Source of the DNA: Halieaceae bacterium
GTDB taxonomy: Bacteria; Pseudomonadota; Gammaproteobacteria; Pseudomonadales; Halieaceae
DNA length: 17,020 bases
Direction of reading: 5' to 3'
Assembly: GCA_011524755.1 (NCBI GenBank)
Contig: WTJR01000071.1
Location: 1-17,020 of the forward strand
The notes below the pieces were generated by a model. That model was given only the letters and a program-made list of their open reading frames with translations. It did no database searches and had not been told where the DNA came from. Numbering within the stretch: position 1 is the stretch's first letter; each line of letters begins with the position of its first letter. A program made the position numbers and the translations under genes. This document shows, in pieces, positions 1-6,353 of this stretch.

Positions 1-1
1 C

Positions 2-124
2 CGTTTCGAGGACGATGCTTCATTCCCGAAACCTGTTTGGGGAGTGGGTGATGCCATGCCTTATGATGCAGATGCCCTACATGAGACCGTGAACGGTCTG
101 CGGATAGCGTTGGATCTACTCTGA
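2..124 (+). CDS. 3' fragment of an unidentified protein gene
   Basis: The frame is open from the left window edge to a TGA at 122-124 and gives 40 residues ending in NGLRIALDLL. Composition looks protein-like: a PKPVWGVGDAMPYD stretch followed by an amphipathic C-terminal helix. The start lies outside the window. I do not recognise the family with confidence. The helix after a GDAMPYD-like loop vaguely resembles the C-termini of flavodoxin/FMN-reductase-type proteins, but that is only an impression. No good terminator follows; a bulged hairpin at 133-173 lacks a T-tract. Confidence 0.6.
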   Translation, partial: RFEDDASFPKPVWGVGDAMPYDADALHETVNGLRIALDLL

Positions 125-132
125 TCCCAAGC

Positions 133-173
133 AAGTCCCTCGATTGCGAGCTGCCTCAGGAGTTCGAGGACTT
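133..173. repeat. bulged inverted repeat after the first stop codon
   Basis: The left arm at 133-143 (AAGTCCCTCGA) pairs with the right arm at 164-173 (TCGAGGACTT) with a single bulged C, leaving about 20 nt in the loop. It lies 9 nt after the stop codon of the partial gene. No T-run follows, so it is not a standard intrinsic terminator. It may stabilise an mRNA 3' end. Confidence 0.4.
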
Positions 174-231
174 AATCGCCGATCAATCTCAATAAATTTT
201 TCAGATTTTTGCGTGCTGAATAAGGCAGATT

Positions 232-246
232 TTCGCAAATTGCGAA
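232..246. promoter_or_regulatory. 15-bp palindrome, copy 1 (possible operator)
   Basis: TTCGCAA-A-TTGCGAA is perfectly symmetric apart from the central base. An identical site (complementary centre) lies at 529-543. Two perfect copies within 300 bp in one intergenic region suggest a binding site for a dimeric regulator. The regulator is unknown. Confidence 0.5.
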
Positions 247-447
247 GGTTAGGCAGCTTGTGCCTCAGTTTCCTCGAGAAAAATCTTTCGGCAATTTTTA
301 TTGCGCTGGAGACGCTGAACAAAAAACTTTGCATGACCCAGTGAGTGAAAGAAGACACTCTGAGGTGTTGTGTTTTCGAGCCAAGAAAATGTGTAAATCA
401 TAGCTTTCATCCCCATTTACTGCTTTTAGTCATTGCTTAGGGCTTGG

Positions 448-473
448 AAAAAAGGGCCCGTACTACTGGGCCC
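448..473 (-). terminator. possible minus-strand intrinsic terminator
   Basis: Read on the minus strand, GGGCCC (473-468), an 8-nt loop and GGGCCC (459-454) are followed by six U (453-448). On the plus strand the A-run precedes the hairpin, so it would not terminate rightward transcription. No minus-strand gene lies to the right, so it would end an unannotated antisense or small RNA. An alternative short hairpin, CTGGG/CCCAG at 466-480, overlaps one arm. Confidence 0.4.
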
Positions 474-528
474 AACCCAGAAAAAGTCACAATGACTGAG
501 CGCACTTGCTTACCGCTCGAGAGTGATA

Positions 529-543
529 TTCGCAATTTGCGAA
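529..543. promoter_or_regulatory. 15-bp palindrome, copy 2 (possible operator)
   Basis: TTCGCAA-T-TTGCGAA is the same site as at 232-246, read from the other strand. It lies 97 nt before the EF-hand gene start, just upstream of where that gene's promoter would be expected, so it is well placed for an operator or activator site. Confidence 0.5.
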
Positions 544-639
544 AAAATTCTCACCCACGGCACCGACGGGATTTGATATACCGTTCCGTATCACTGCTGA
601 ATGGATAAAAAGACGCCTTTGCGCGCTAAGGAAAATGGG

Positions 640-1134
640 ATGAATCGACTTTATTCAATGATGTTTTTGATCGCGGGTGCGGTTGCAATGCCGGCTATGG
701 CCGATGGTCATGGTGACCACCGTAAGGGTGCCGAGAGGATGAAAAATGTGGTCAAGCAGATGGATGCCAATAACGATGGCGCCATTAGCTTTGACGAGTT
801 TCGAATGCCCGAGGGTCGCGATGCGCCTGAAATGCGCATGGACGCGAATGGGGATGGCGAAATAACGCGCGATGAAGTCAGTCAGATAGCGACTCAGCGT
901 ACGGAGGAAGCTTTGGATCGATTCGATGCACTGGATGCTGATGGTGACGGTGTTGTTACGCAAGGCGAGCGACGGCGCGCTGCGTTTAATCGCATGGATG
1001 GCGATGGTGATGGTCAGATAACTAAGAGCGAGTTCAAACAGGCACGAAAAGATCGTCGCCGTGTGATGCAAGAGCGGGGCGGCCACCGAGGTCACGGCAA
1101 GCGCATGGAAAAAGGACAGTTAGAGTCGAATTAA
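640..1134 (+). CDS. secreted EF-hand protein (four calcium-binding loops)
   Basis: 164 residues. The start at 640 is preferred over an in-frame ATG at 601 for two reasons: AAGGA lies 7 nt upstream, and it places a signal peptide (MNRLYSMMFLIAGAVAMPAMA, cut before DG) at the very N-terminus. Four canonical 12-residue EF-hand loops follow at about residues 42-53, 68-79, 99-110 and 120-131, each with D at positions 1, 3 or 5, G at 6 and E at 12 (for example DANGDGEITRDE). The basic, His/Gly-rich tail has no membrane anchor. It is therefore probably a periplasmic Ca2+-binding protein. It lies 35 bp upstream of an ECF sigma operon, so it may be part of or a target of that signalling module. Calcium binding is a strong family inference; the physiological role is unknown. 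Confidence 0.88.
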   Translation: MNRLYSMMFLIAGAVAMPAMADGHGDHRKGAERMKNVVKQMDANNDGAISFDEFRMPEGRDAPEMRMDANGDGEITRDEVSQIATQRTEEALDRFDALDADGDGVVTQGERRRAAFNRMDGDGDGQITKSEFKQARKDRRRVMQERGGHRGHGKRMEKGQLESN

Positions 1135-1169
1135 CGTCACTCTGCCACTGAACCAAGCGACCTGACGTC

Positions 1170-1694
1170 ATGCAGTTAGATGAAACTCGCTTGGTTGCCC
1201 TTGTTCGCAAGGGTGACCAGCGTGCTTATTCGGAGCTCGTTGAGCGACATCTTCCTGCGATAGAGGTCTATGCGAAACGCATTGTGAGTGACGACACGCT
1301 CGCGCAGGACATCGCACAGGATGTCATGGTGGTGCTTTGGCAACGATCGAGTGATTTCAACCCGAATAAGGCGCGGCTGACGACGTGGTTGCACCGCATT
1401 GCCCACAACCGGTGTATCGACATCATGCGAAAGCGCCAGCGCGAGGTCAGCTGGGACCCATCGGAGTCCGAGCATCCCCTCACCGAGTCTGATACGCCGA
1501 GAGCGCAGCAGCCCATCGATGTCGCCTTGACGCGGTTACCCGAGAGTCAGAGAACCGCCTTGGTGCTGACTTACTATCAAAACCTATCGAACCGAGAAGT
1601 GGCGGAGATCATGAATTCATCGGTCCGTGCCGTAGAGTCCCTATTAGTAAGGGCGCGCGGTAATTTGAAAAAACAGCTGGAGACACAGCAATGA
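1170..1694 (+). CDS. ECF-type RNA polymerase sigma factor
   Basis: 174 residues, the usual size for an ECF sigma factor. A sigma-70 region 2 spans about residues 18-90: DIAQDVMVVLW is the core-binding helix, and TTWLHRIAHNRCIDIMRKR the -10 recognition and melting part. Region 4 spans about 118-168 (LPESQRTALVLTYYQNLSNREVAEIM, then VRAVESLLVRAR as the recognition helix). No region 3 is present. The ribosome site before 1170 is weak, which fits coupling to the upstream EF-hand gene. The stop overlaps the next start as ATGA, so the downstream protein is probably translated in step with it and acts as its anti-sigma partner. The inducing signal is not readable, but metal or calcium at the envelope is suggested by the neighbours. 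Confidence 0.93.
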   Translation: MQLDETRLVALVRKGDQRAYSELVERHLPAIEVYAKRIVSDDTLAQDIAQDVMVVLWQRSSDFNPNKARLTTWLHRIAHNRCIDIMRKRQREVSWDPSESEHPLTESDTPRAQQPIDVALTRLPESQRTALVLTYYQNLSNREVAEIMNSSVRAVESLLVRARGNLKKQLETQQ

Positions 1695-2146
1695 ACCCAG
1701 ACGAAAAATCCCAGAAGCGGGCAACGGACGTAATCGCTGCCTACGGAGCCGAGCAGAGTGCATGGCCCGACGCAGAGCGGGCTGCAACACTCGATGCGTT
1801 GCAATCGAGTGATGAGCTGCGGCAAATACTCAGTGAGGAAGCGTCCCTAGACAGCCTTCTCCAGCAATCCGCTCGGGTGGCGACACTAAACGCTACCCAA
1901 GTTGCACAAAAGATTGCCGGTGGTTTACCGCAGCAGCTAACGCTGTCTCAGCGGCTCAGTAGGGGCCTCGAAGTTGTGGCGGAGTCCTTCTCGTCAGATG
2001 TCTGGAAGCCGGCACTCGCCGCAAGTCTTACTTTGAGTGCGGGTATCGCCGTCGGATCAACAACGTATGAGCCTGTGGAGGACTGGTCACAGGCAGAGCA
2101 ATACAGCTTCACGGTTGTGGGCGAGGAGTTTTCAGATGAGTCATAG
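1691..2146 (+). CDS. probable membrane anti-sigma factor
   Basis: 151 residues with a soluble N-terminal half and one hydrophobic segment at about 105-124 (WKPALAASLTLSAGIAVG), followed by a short acidic C-terminal tail. The N-terminal IAAYGAEQSAWPDAERAA pattern resembles proteins often encoded directly after ECF sigma genes. I see no CHCC zinc motif, so it is not a ZAS-type anti-sigma factor; there are no cysteines at all. Overlap with the sigma gene (ATGA at 1691-1694) and the single membrane span are the main evidence for an anti-sigma role. With about 100 residues before the span, the sigma-binding part would be cytoplasmic. Function is inferred from context. Confidence 0.7.
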   Translation: MNPDEKSQKRATDVIAAYGAEQSAWPDAERAATLDALQSSDELRQILSEEASLDSLLQQSARVATLNATQVAQKIAGGLPQQLTLSQRLSRGLEVVAESFSSDVWKPALAASLTLSAGIAVGSTTYEPVEDWSQAEQYSFTVVGEEFSDES

Positions 2147-2630
2147 AGCATTGATTGGCCTGGTTGTCGTATCGATTGCCCTGAATTTATTGTTAGCCGG
2201 TTTGATTGGTGGCCATATGCTTCGGGAAGGGCGGCATAGTCCTCCACCCTTGGCCTGGGCGTTTAAAGAGGTGCCCAAGGGCGTAAGGGAAAAAGCGAGA
2301 CCGATTTTGCGGGAGCACTCACGCCAGGTAATAGCGGCGCGTCGCGACGTTCGCCAGTCAGAGCGTGCGCTGAGGAAGTTGCTCCAGTCCGAGAACTTGA
2401 GTCGCGAGGAGCTAGAGGTAGGCCTTGCTGACATGCGGCGATCAACCGCTGACTATCATGAGCTCATTCACGAGGTAGGTATTGACGTGTTGTTGTCGCT
2501 CGACCCCAAGCAGCGAATGAAGGCGGCGCCGTATCTCTTTAAGCAGCCTGGCCGGCAGCGCAGCGCGAAGCAAGGTGGGCAAGACGGGGGAGGCATGCGT
2601 CCTCAAAGGCCACCGGCGCAAGAAAACTAG
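2136..2630 (+). CDS. membrane-anchored periplasmic metal-sensor/CpxP-like protein
   Basis: 164 residues. The start at 2136 is chosen because GAGGAG (2123-2128) lies 7 nt upstream and the membrane anchor begins there; an in-frame ATG at 2037 would add 33 residues lying inside the previous gene. One N-terminal transmembrane segment (about residues 6-27) is followed by a helical, charged domain (45-135) with REKARPILREH, RRDVRQSERALRKLL and LDPKQRMKAAPYL. This pattern is typical of the heavy-metal-resistance/Spy-CpxP-like periplasmic family (CnrX, ZraP relatives). The tail is Gly/Gln/Pro-rich and disordered. It overlaps the anti-sigma gene by 11 nt. By analogy with CnrYXH it could sense an envelope signal and relay it to the anti-sigma protein. 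No obvious Cys-rich metal site is seen. Confidence 0.75.
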   Translation: MSHRALIGLVVVSIALNLLLAGLIGGHMLREGRHSPPPLAWAFKEVPKGVREKARPILREHSRQVIAARRDVRQSERALRKLLQSENLSREELEVGLADMRRSTADYHELIHEVGIDVLLSLDPKQRMKAAPYLFKQPGRQRSAKQGGQDGGGMRPQRPPAQEN

Positions 2631-2814
2631 ATTAAAAGAGAACGATCCATCAAGAGAGATAGGTAACAGTAACCATTAGGTGCAAGCACTGAGACGCAGC
2701 AGTCACACCCGGGGGCTAAGGGCCCTCACTTAAAGCCACTTTTACCCAAAATTTATGGATGAGTGCGGGGACTCATTCACCTACCATAGCGACGCCCTGG
2801 GGAGAGGCGCGTTC

Positions 2815-3570
2815 ATGGACTCATTGCTTGAATTATTGTCACCGCTACAACTCATTACTGTGGGTGGTACCGCATTGGCCGCAGCGCTGTTGAGGGCCTT
2901 TACAGGCTTTGGGTTCGCCATGATTGCGGTTCCCGTTTTTTCTCTCCTGCTCTTGCCGAATGAAGCTGTGGTGCTGGCCGCAACCTTGACCATCGCCGTC
3001 AGCTCCACGAGCTACAAAGAGTGGTGGGGCAAGTTCCCTGTCGACCAGTTCACGCCAATGATCTTGGGATCGCTGGTTGGCACGGCCGTTGGTGTTTACC
3101 TCCTGAGCGGCATGTCCCGATCCGAGTTTCAGCTTTGGATTGGCCTGTCTGTCATCGTTGCCACACTCGGGACAGCGCTGGTGAGGCCGTCTAATAAAGT
3201 CTCAGTGCCCAAGTCGGTGACGGCTGGAACAGGTATCGCCTCGGGACTCATGAACGGTGCCTTTGCTATACCGGGTCCACCCGTCGTGGTGTACGCCATG
3301 GCTGTCATCACAGACCCAGGCGCGGCGCGCGCGTTTCTGATGGCGTTCTTTTTCGCGTCGAACGTTCTTGCCGTGGTCATGTTCACGGTTGCTGACATGG
3401 TGACGGCAACGCCTTTGCTACTGTTACTGCTCGCTTTTCCGATGAGCTTTATTGGAGATCAGTTGGGGCACCGCGCGTTCCACCGGTTCGGGGGCAATGC
3501 ATACCGCCCCGTCGCACTGTTTGTGGCCTTAGCGTTAGGTGGTTGGAATACGTACGCGGGATTGCAGTAG
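2815..3570 (+). CDS. TauE/SafE-family (TSUP) membrane exporter
   Basis: 251 residues, with about eight hydrophobic segments. Family hallmarks are present: the N-terminal RAFTGFGFAMIAVP repeat motif and the second-half GAFAIPGPPVVVYAM motif. TSUP proteins move sulfite, sulfonates or related organic anions; the substrate here cannot be read. The start at 2815 has GAGG at 2804-2807 and begins just before the first membrane span; an upstream in-frame ATG at 2755 would add a 20-residue polar leader without a good ribosome site. The gene is 184 bp after the metal-sensor gene with no strong terminator between, so linkage to that operon is possible but unproven. It converges with smpB, two bases apart. 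Confidence 0.85.
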   Translation: MDSLLELLSPLQLITVGGTALAAALLRAFTGFGFAMIAVPVFSLLLLPNEAVVLAATLTIAVSSTSYKEWWGKFPVDQFTPMILGSLVGTAVGVYLLSGMSRSEFQLWIGLSVIVATLGTALVRPSNKVSVPKSVTAGTGIASGLMNGAFAIPGPPVVVYAMAVITDPGAARAFLMAFFFASNVLAVVMFTVADMVTATPLLLLLLAFPMSFIGDQLGHRAFHRFGGNAYRPVALFVALALGGWNTYAGLQ

Positions 3571-3579
3571 CGCTACTGC
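3564..3579. repeat. 16-bp perfect palindrome covering two convergent stop codons
   Basis: GCAGTAG-CG-CTACTGC. The TAG of the exporter gene (3568-3570) and the TAG of smpB (3573-3575, minus) lie symmetrically in it, each preceded by a CAG (Gln) codon. No T-tract flanks it. It might pause or terminate polymerases from both sides, or be coincidence. Confidence 0.6.
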
Positions 3580-4058
3580 TTCACGTTTTCTCGAACAATT
3601 CGCGCTTTATCGCGCTGCCAGTCGCGCTGTTTCTCCGTGTCACGCTTGTCGTGTTGCTTCTTACCCTGAGCAATCGCCACTTTTGCTTTCACCAGATGAC
3701 CTTTCCAGTAGAGGGCGGTGCAGACGCAGGTCTGACCTTTCTGCGTGAGTGCTTGATTGATTTTCGCGAGCTCTTTTTTGTGTAACAGCAGTTTTCTTGA
3801 TCGCGTTTTCTCGACAACGTAGTGCGTGGATACCGTATCGAGCGGTGAGATTTGAGATCCGAGGAGGAAAGCTTCACCTTTTGTCATCACCACAAAGGAG
3901 TCAGTGAGCTGAACACGGCCAGCGCGTAGGGCTTTCACTTCCCAGCCCATAAGTGACACTCCCGCTTCGAATGTATCGAGCAGGTGATATTCGAACCGTG
4001 CACGCTTGTTTTGCGCTATGGTGTTGTCCGATGGTTTTTTCGTTTTGCCTTTACCCAT
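3573..4058 (-). CDS. smpB: SsrA-binding protein SmpB (trans-translation)
   Basis: 161 residues, matching the usual length of about 160. SmpB binds tmRNA and carries it to stalled ribosomes for rescue and peptide tagging. Typical features are NKRARFEY near the N-terminus, the GWEVKALRAGRVQL core, SFVVMTKGEAFLLG, the RSRKLLLHKKEL helix and the C-terminal KGKKQHDKRDTEKQRDW tail that enters the mRNA path. The ATG at 4058 is chosen because MGKGKTKKPSDNTIAQNKRAR matches the family N-terminus; an in-frame ATG at 4151 would add 31 untypical residues and cross the promoter. There is no Shine-Dalgarno sequence, and a -10 box ends 6 nt before the ATG. The tmRNA gene (ssrA) is not in this window. Confidence 0.97.
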   Translation of the reverse strand: MGKGKTKKPSDNTIAQNKRARFEYHLLDTFEAGVSLMGWEVKALRAGRVQLTDSFVVMTKGEAFLLGSQISPLDTVSTHYVVEKTRSRKLLLHKKELAKINQALTQKGQTCVCTALYWKGHLVKAKVAIAQGKKQHDKRDTEKQRDWQRDKARIVRENVKQ

Positions 4059-4064
4059 CGCCGC

Positions 4065-4093
4065 ATTATACGCATCGGGTTTATCAGTGTCTG
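4065..4093 (-). promoter_or_regulatory. sigma-70 promoter of smpB, possibly leaderless
   Basis: On the minus strand a perfect TATAAT (4070-4065) follows CAGACA (4093-4088, four of six -35 matches) after 17 bp. The expected start site, about 7 nt past the -10, is the A of the smpB ATG at 4058, giving little or no 5' leader. Confidence 0.65.
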
Positions 4094-4130
4094 ATGTTTT
4101 AGTGGCAAGAGTTATCAGTGGAAGACAGTC

Positions 4131-5450
4131 GTGGACAGTAACGTTCAACAACCCTGGCGAGGACGGACTACGCTTATCTTTGCTCTGCTCGCGGTATCGT
4201 TAGGGCTTGGTAATGTGTTGCGTTTGCCCTACGTCATCGGCGAGCAGGGTGGCGGCGCGTTTCTGCTGGTCTATGTCACTGTCCTAGCCCTCGTTGTGGG
4301 GCCAGTACTTATTGCTGAGCTGACCATGGGTAGCATCGGTCGAAGTTCGCCCATGGGCTCGATTCAGTGGGTTGCATCGCTTGCGGGACGCGATACGCGT
4401 TGGCGCTGGATTGGTGCGCTTCAGGCAGTGCTGGCCTTCATGATTGCGACGTTGTTGTTGGTGCCACTGGTACTGGGTGCCGAGGCCAGTCTCTATCTTT
4501 ACAACGGTGACTGGGACTCTGCGAGCGCGAGCGAGATCATTAACACGCTCTCAGCCATTGAAAGTGCCGACCATTTGCGGGTGCTGGGTGTCTTGATCGC
4601 GCTTGTTATCGTGGCTGCGTTACCGGGACCACAGGTGGTTCTCTTGCTGGCGGGCTGGATTCTTATGCCGCTCATTCTGCTAATGATCTATTCAGCATTG
4701 GGTTATGCCTTTGAGGTCGGGGATATCTCAGCGGCGAACGAATGGATCTTTAAGTATCGACCTGAACAGCTGACCCAGTCAGGCGCGGTTACAGCGGCAT
4801 TAGCCGCCTTGTCGAGTCTGGGAGTCGGTGTGGGTGTGGGTTTGGTTTTCGGGAGTCGATCGCCTGCAGGGTTGCCTTTGGTTCGCTCCGTCATTGCCGT
4901 CGGTATTCTGGATACGGCGGCCATGCTGTTGCTGGCTATCATCGTGGTTGCAGTCACCGCTGCCGTAGATGTCGAAATGACCCAAGGATTGGCGCTGTTC
5001 GTAGTTTCTATTCCCTACGCCTTCGCCAACCTGCCTACGGGGGAGATCTTTGGGCTATTGGTCATGATGTCCATCATGTTGGCGAGCCTTGCTGCATTGA
5101 TAGCCCTGATCGAGCCCATGGTGTCGATTTTGCGGCGAGAAATGGACGTGCCCAGGCCTATTGCCATGGCCGTCGTTGCCTTTGCGCTGTGGTTATCCGC
5201 TTCATTTGCGCTCGCAAACCCCGTCGCGCGCCTCACTATCGATTCCTGGTTGGTGCCCGTTATGGTGCCCATGGTGCTGGGTTTGACCGCGGTATTTACC
5301 GCATGGCGAGTGCCTAGGCCTATTTTACGTGGCGAGAAGTACCGCGAGCGTTTTACCGTGTTTTACCTTTGGTTCATCATTACGCGTTGGGTAACGCCCG
5401 CCCTATGTTTCGCGCTGAGCATTTTCGCGATCATGCGGGTTGCCCTGTAG
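4131..5450 (+). CDS. neurotransmitter:sodium symporter (LeuT-type) family transporter
   Basis: 439 residues, strongly hydrophobic, with roughly eleven to twelve membrane segments. The first segment carries the NSS hallmark GLGNVLRLPYVIGEQGGGAF, equivalent to the unwound TM1 of LeuT where sodium and substrate bind. It is followed by LIAELTMGSIGR, which aligns with the family IEWAMG region. The predicted job is Na+-driven uptake of an amino acid or related solute; the substrate is not readable. The start is a GTG at 4131 with GGAAG at 4120-4124. The gene is divergent from smpB (72 bp between starts) and sits between smpB and ratA, which are usually direct neighbours in gammaproteobacteria, so it looks like a local insertion. 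A short hairpin follows the stop. Confidence 0.88.
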   Translation: MDSNVQQPWRGRTTLIFALLAVSLGLGNVLRLPYVIGEQGGGAFLLVYVTVLALVVGPVLIAELTMGSIGRSSPMGSIQWVASLAGRDTRWRWIGALQAVLAFMIATLLLVPLVLGAEASLYLYNGDWDSASASEIINTLSAIESADHLRVLGVLIALVIVAALPGPQVVLLLAGWILMPLILLMIYSALGYAFEVGDISAANEWIFKYRPEQLTQSGAVTAALAALSSLGVGVGVGLVFGSRSPAGLPLVRSVIAVGILDTAAMLLLAIIVVAVTAAVDVEMTQGLALFVVSIPYAFANLPTGEIFGLLVMMSIMLASLAALIALIEPMVSILRREMDVPRPIAMAVVAFALWLSASFALANPVARLTIDSWLVPVMVPMVLGLTAVFTAWRVPRPILRGEKYRERFTVFYLWFIITRWVTPALCFALSIFAIMRVAL

Positions 5451-5471
5451 TTCGGTCCGGCTTCACAGAAC

Positions 5472-5490
5472 GCCAGCAATTTAGGCTGGC
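5472..5490. repeat. hairpin between transporter and ratA
   Basis: GCCAGC-AATTTAG-GCTGGC forms a perfect 6-bp stem with a 7-nt loop, 21 nt after the transporter stop. An A-rich rather than T-rich stretch follows on the plus strand, so strong intrinsic termination is not expected. Confidence 0.4.
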
Positions 5491-5535
5491 AAAGGAACTC
5501 TGACGAGACGATTTAACGGCTGAGAAAGAGATATC

Positions 5536-5973
5536 GTGGTAACCACCATTCAAAAGACGGCATTGCTCATGCACTCAGCACAGACCATGTATGACCTGGT
5601 CGCTGATATTGCGCGGTATCCCGAGTTTCTGCCGGGTTGCAGCGGCGCTGAGATACTTGAGACCACCGATGCGGGCGTAGTGGCTCGGCTCGATTTATCG
5701 AAAGCCGGCGTCAAACAGTCCTTTGTAACCCGCAATACCAATGTGGCGCCTTCCTCCATCCGTCTCGCGCTTGAAGACGGGCCCTTTGATTCGCTGGGCG
5801 GTGAGTGGCGCTTCGAAGCGCTGAGCGAAGACGCCTGCCGCGTATCGCTCGATCTAACGTTCCAATTGCGCTCGGGTCTGCTTAAGATGGCGGCGAGTCG
5901 ACTTTTCGAAAGCGTAGCAAATGATATGGTTGATGCGATGGTGAAACGTGCCAATCAACTGAGTCAGCAGTAG
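5536..5973 (+). CDS. ratA: RatA/COQ10-like START-domain protein
   Basis: 145 residues spanning a single SRPBCC (START-like) fold. It follows the family closely: MYDLVADIARYPEFLPGCSGAEIL at the N-terminus, LSKAGVKQSFVTRN, LEDGPFDSLGGEWRFEAL and the long C-terminal helix with ANDMVDAMVKRA. E. coli RatA was described as a toxin blocking ribosomal subunit joining, while mitochondrial and other relatives (COQ10) bind ubiquinone. The latter role is at least as likely here; sequence alone does not decide. The start is a GTG at 5536 with a weak AAAGAG upstream; the next ATG (5569) would cut into the first strand. It is followed by rnfH, the usual partner (ratB). Confidence 0.93.
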   Translation: MVTTIQKTALLMHSAQTMYDLVADIARYPEFLPGCSGAEILETTDAGVVARLDLSKAGVKQSFVTRNTNVAPSSIRLALEDGPFDSLGGEWRFEALSEDACRVSLDLTFQLRSGLLKMAASRLFESVANDMVDAMVKRANQLSQQ

Positions 5974-6030
5974 CGAAGCGAAGGCTCTTTTCAACCGCTG
6001 TAGGGTTATAGGAAGGGTTATAAGTAGTTT

Positions 6031-6330
6031 ATGTCCGAGATGATTAACGTCGAAGTGGCCTACGCGTTGCCGGACAAGCAGCGCATCGAAAAACTATCTG
6101 TCGCTGCGGGGACGACTGCTCTCCAAGCGGTTGAACAGGCCAATATGGGACGCTTCTTTGATGACCTGCCGGATCTATCGACGGCTAAGTTGGGTGTATT
6201 CGGTAAAGCGGTGCCCACTACCCACGAACTTTCAGAAGGTGAGCGGGTAGAAATTTATAGAGAGCTTTTGGTTGATCCAAAAGCGGTTAGACGAGCCAGA
6301 GCGGAAAAGGCGAAAGCCGAGCGGGCGTAA
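6031..6330 (+). CDS. rnfH: RnfH/RatB family ubiquitin-like protein
   Basis: 99 residues, the typical size for this UPF0125 family. VEVAYALPDKQ at the N-terminus and GERVEIYRELLVDPKAVRRARAEK at the C-terminus are family signatures; the fold is beta-grasp (ubiquitin-like). The precise role is unknown. It lies 57 bp downstream of ratA in the same direction, as in E. coli (ratA-ratB), and is presumably cotranscribed. The nearest purine-rich GGAAGGG is about 14 nt before the ATG, farther than ideal. It converges on bamE after 23 bp, with no clear terminator between. Confidence 0.92.
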   Translation: MSEMINVEVAYALPDKQRIEKLSVAAGTTALQAVEQANMGRFFDDLPDLSTAKLGVFGKAVPTTHELSEGERVEIYRELLVDPKAVRRARAEKAKAERA

Positions 6331-6353
6331 CCGTCGGTCTCAGGAGCCTCTCT

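Larger units (their letters stand above)
125..639. other. gene-poor intergenic region with palindromes
   Basis: About 515 bp without a convincing gene. It is more AT-rich than its surroundings and contains a bulged hairpin (133-173), two copies of a 15-bp palindrome (232-246, 529-543) and a minus-strand terminator-like hairpin (448-473). Short open frames on both strands (for example 144-344 plus, 116-358 minus) lack a convincing ribosome site and domain-like composition. The promoter of the downstream EF-hand gene must lie here; GATATA at 575-580 is a possible -10 but has no good -35. Confidence 0.6.

Noticed and set aside
116..358. Open frames on both strands in the first intergenic region (144-344 plus, 116-358 minus)
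   Set aside because: No convincing ribosome site, low-complexity basic composition, no recognisable domain; they overlap each other and palindromic structures.
2631..2814. GC-rich short hairpin (GGGC/GCCC at 2713-2725) after the metal-sensor gene as a terminator
   Set aside because: Four-base stem and no T-tract; cannot support termination.
3573..4151. Longer SmpB starting at the ATG at 4151
   Set aside because: The added 31 residues do not resemble SmpB and would span the TATAAT promoter and the divergent gene's start.
5494..5523. Possible sigma-E-like promoter upstream of ratA (GGAACT, 18 bp, GGCTGA)
   Set aside because: Only the -35 resembles the consensus, the spacer is long and the -10 is weak; kept as a curiosity, not called.
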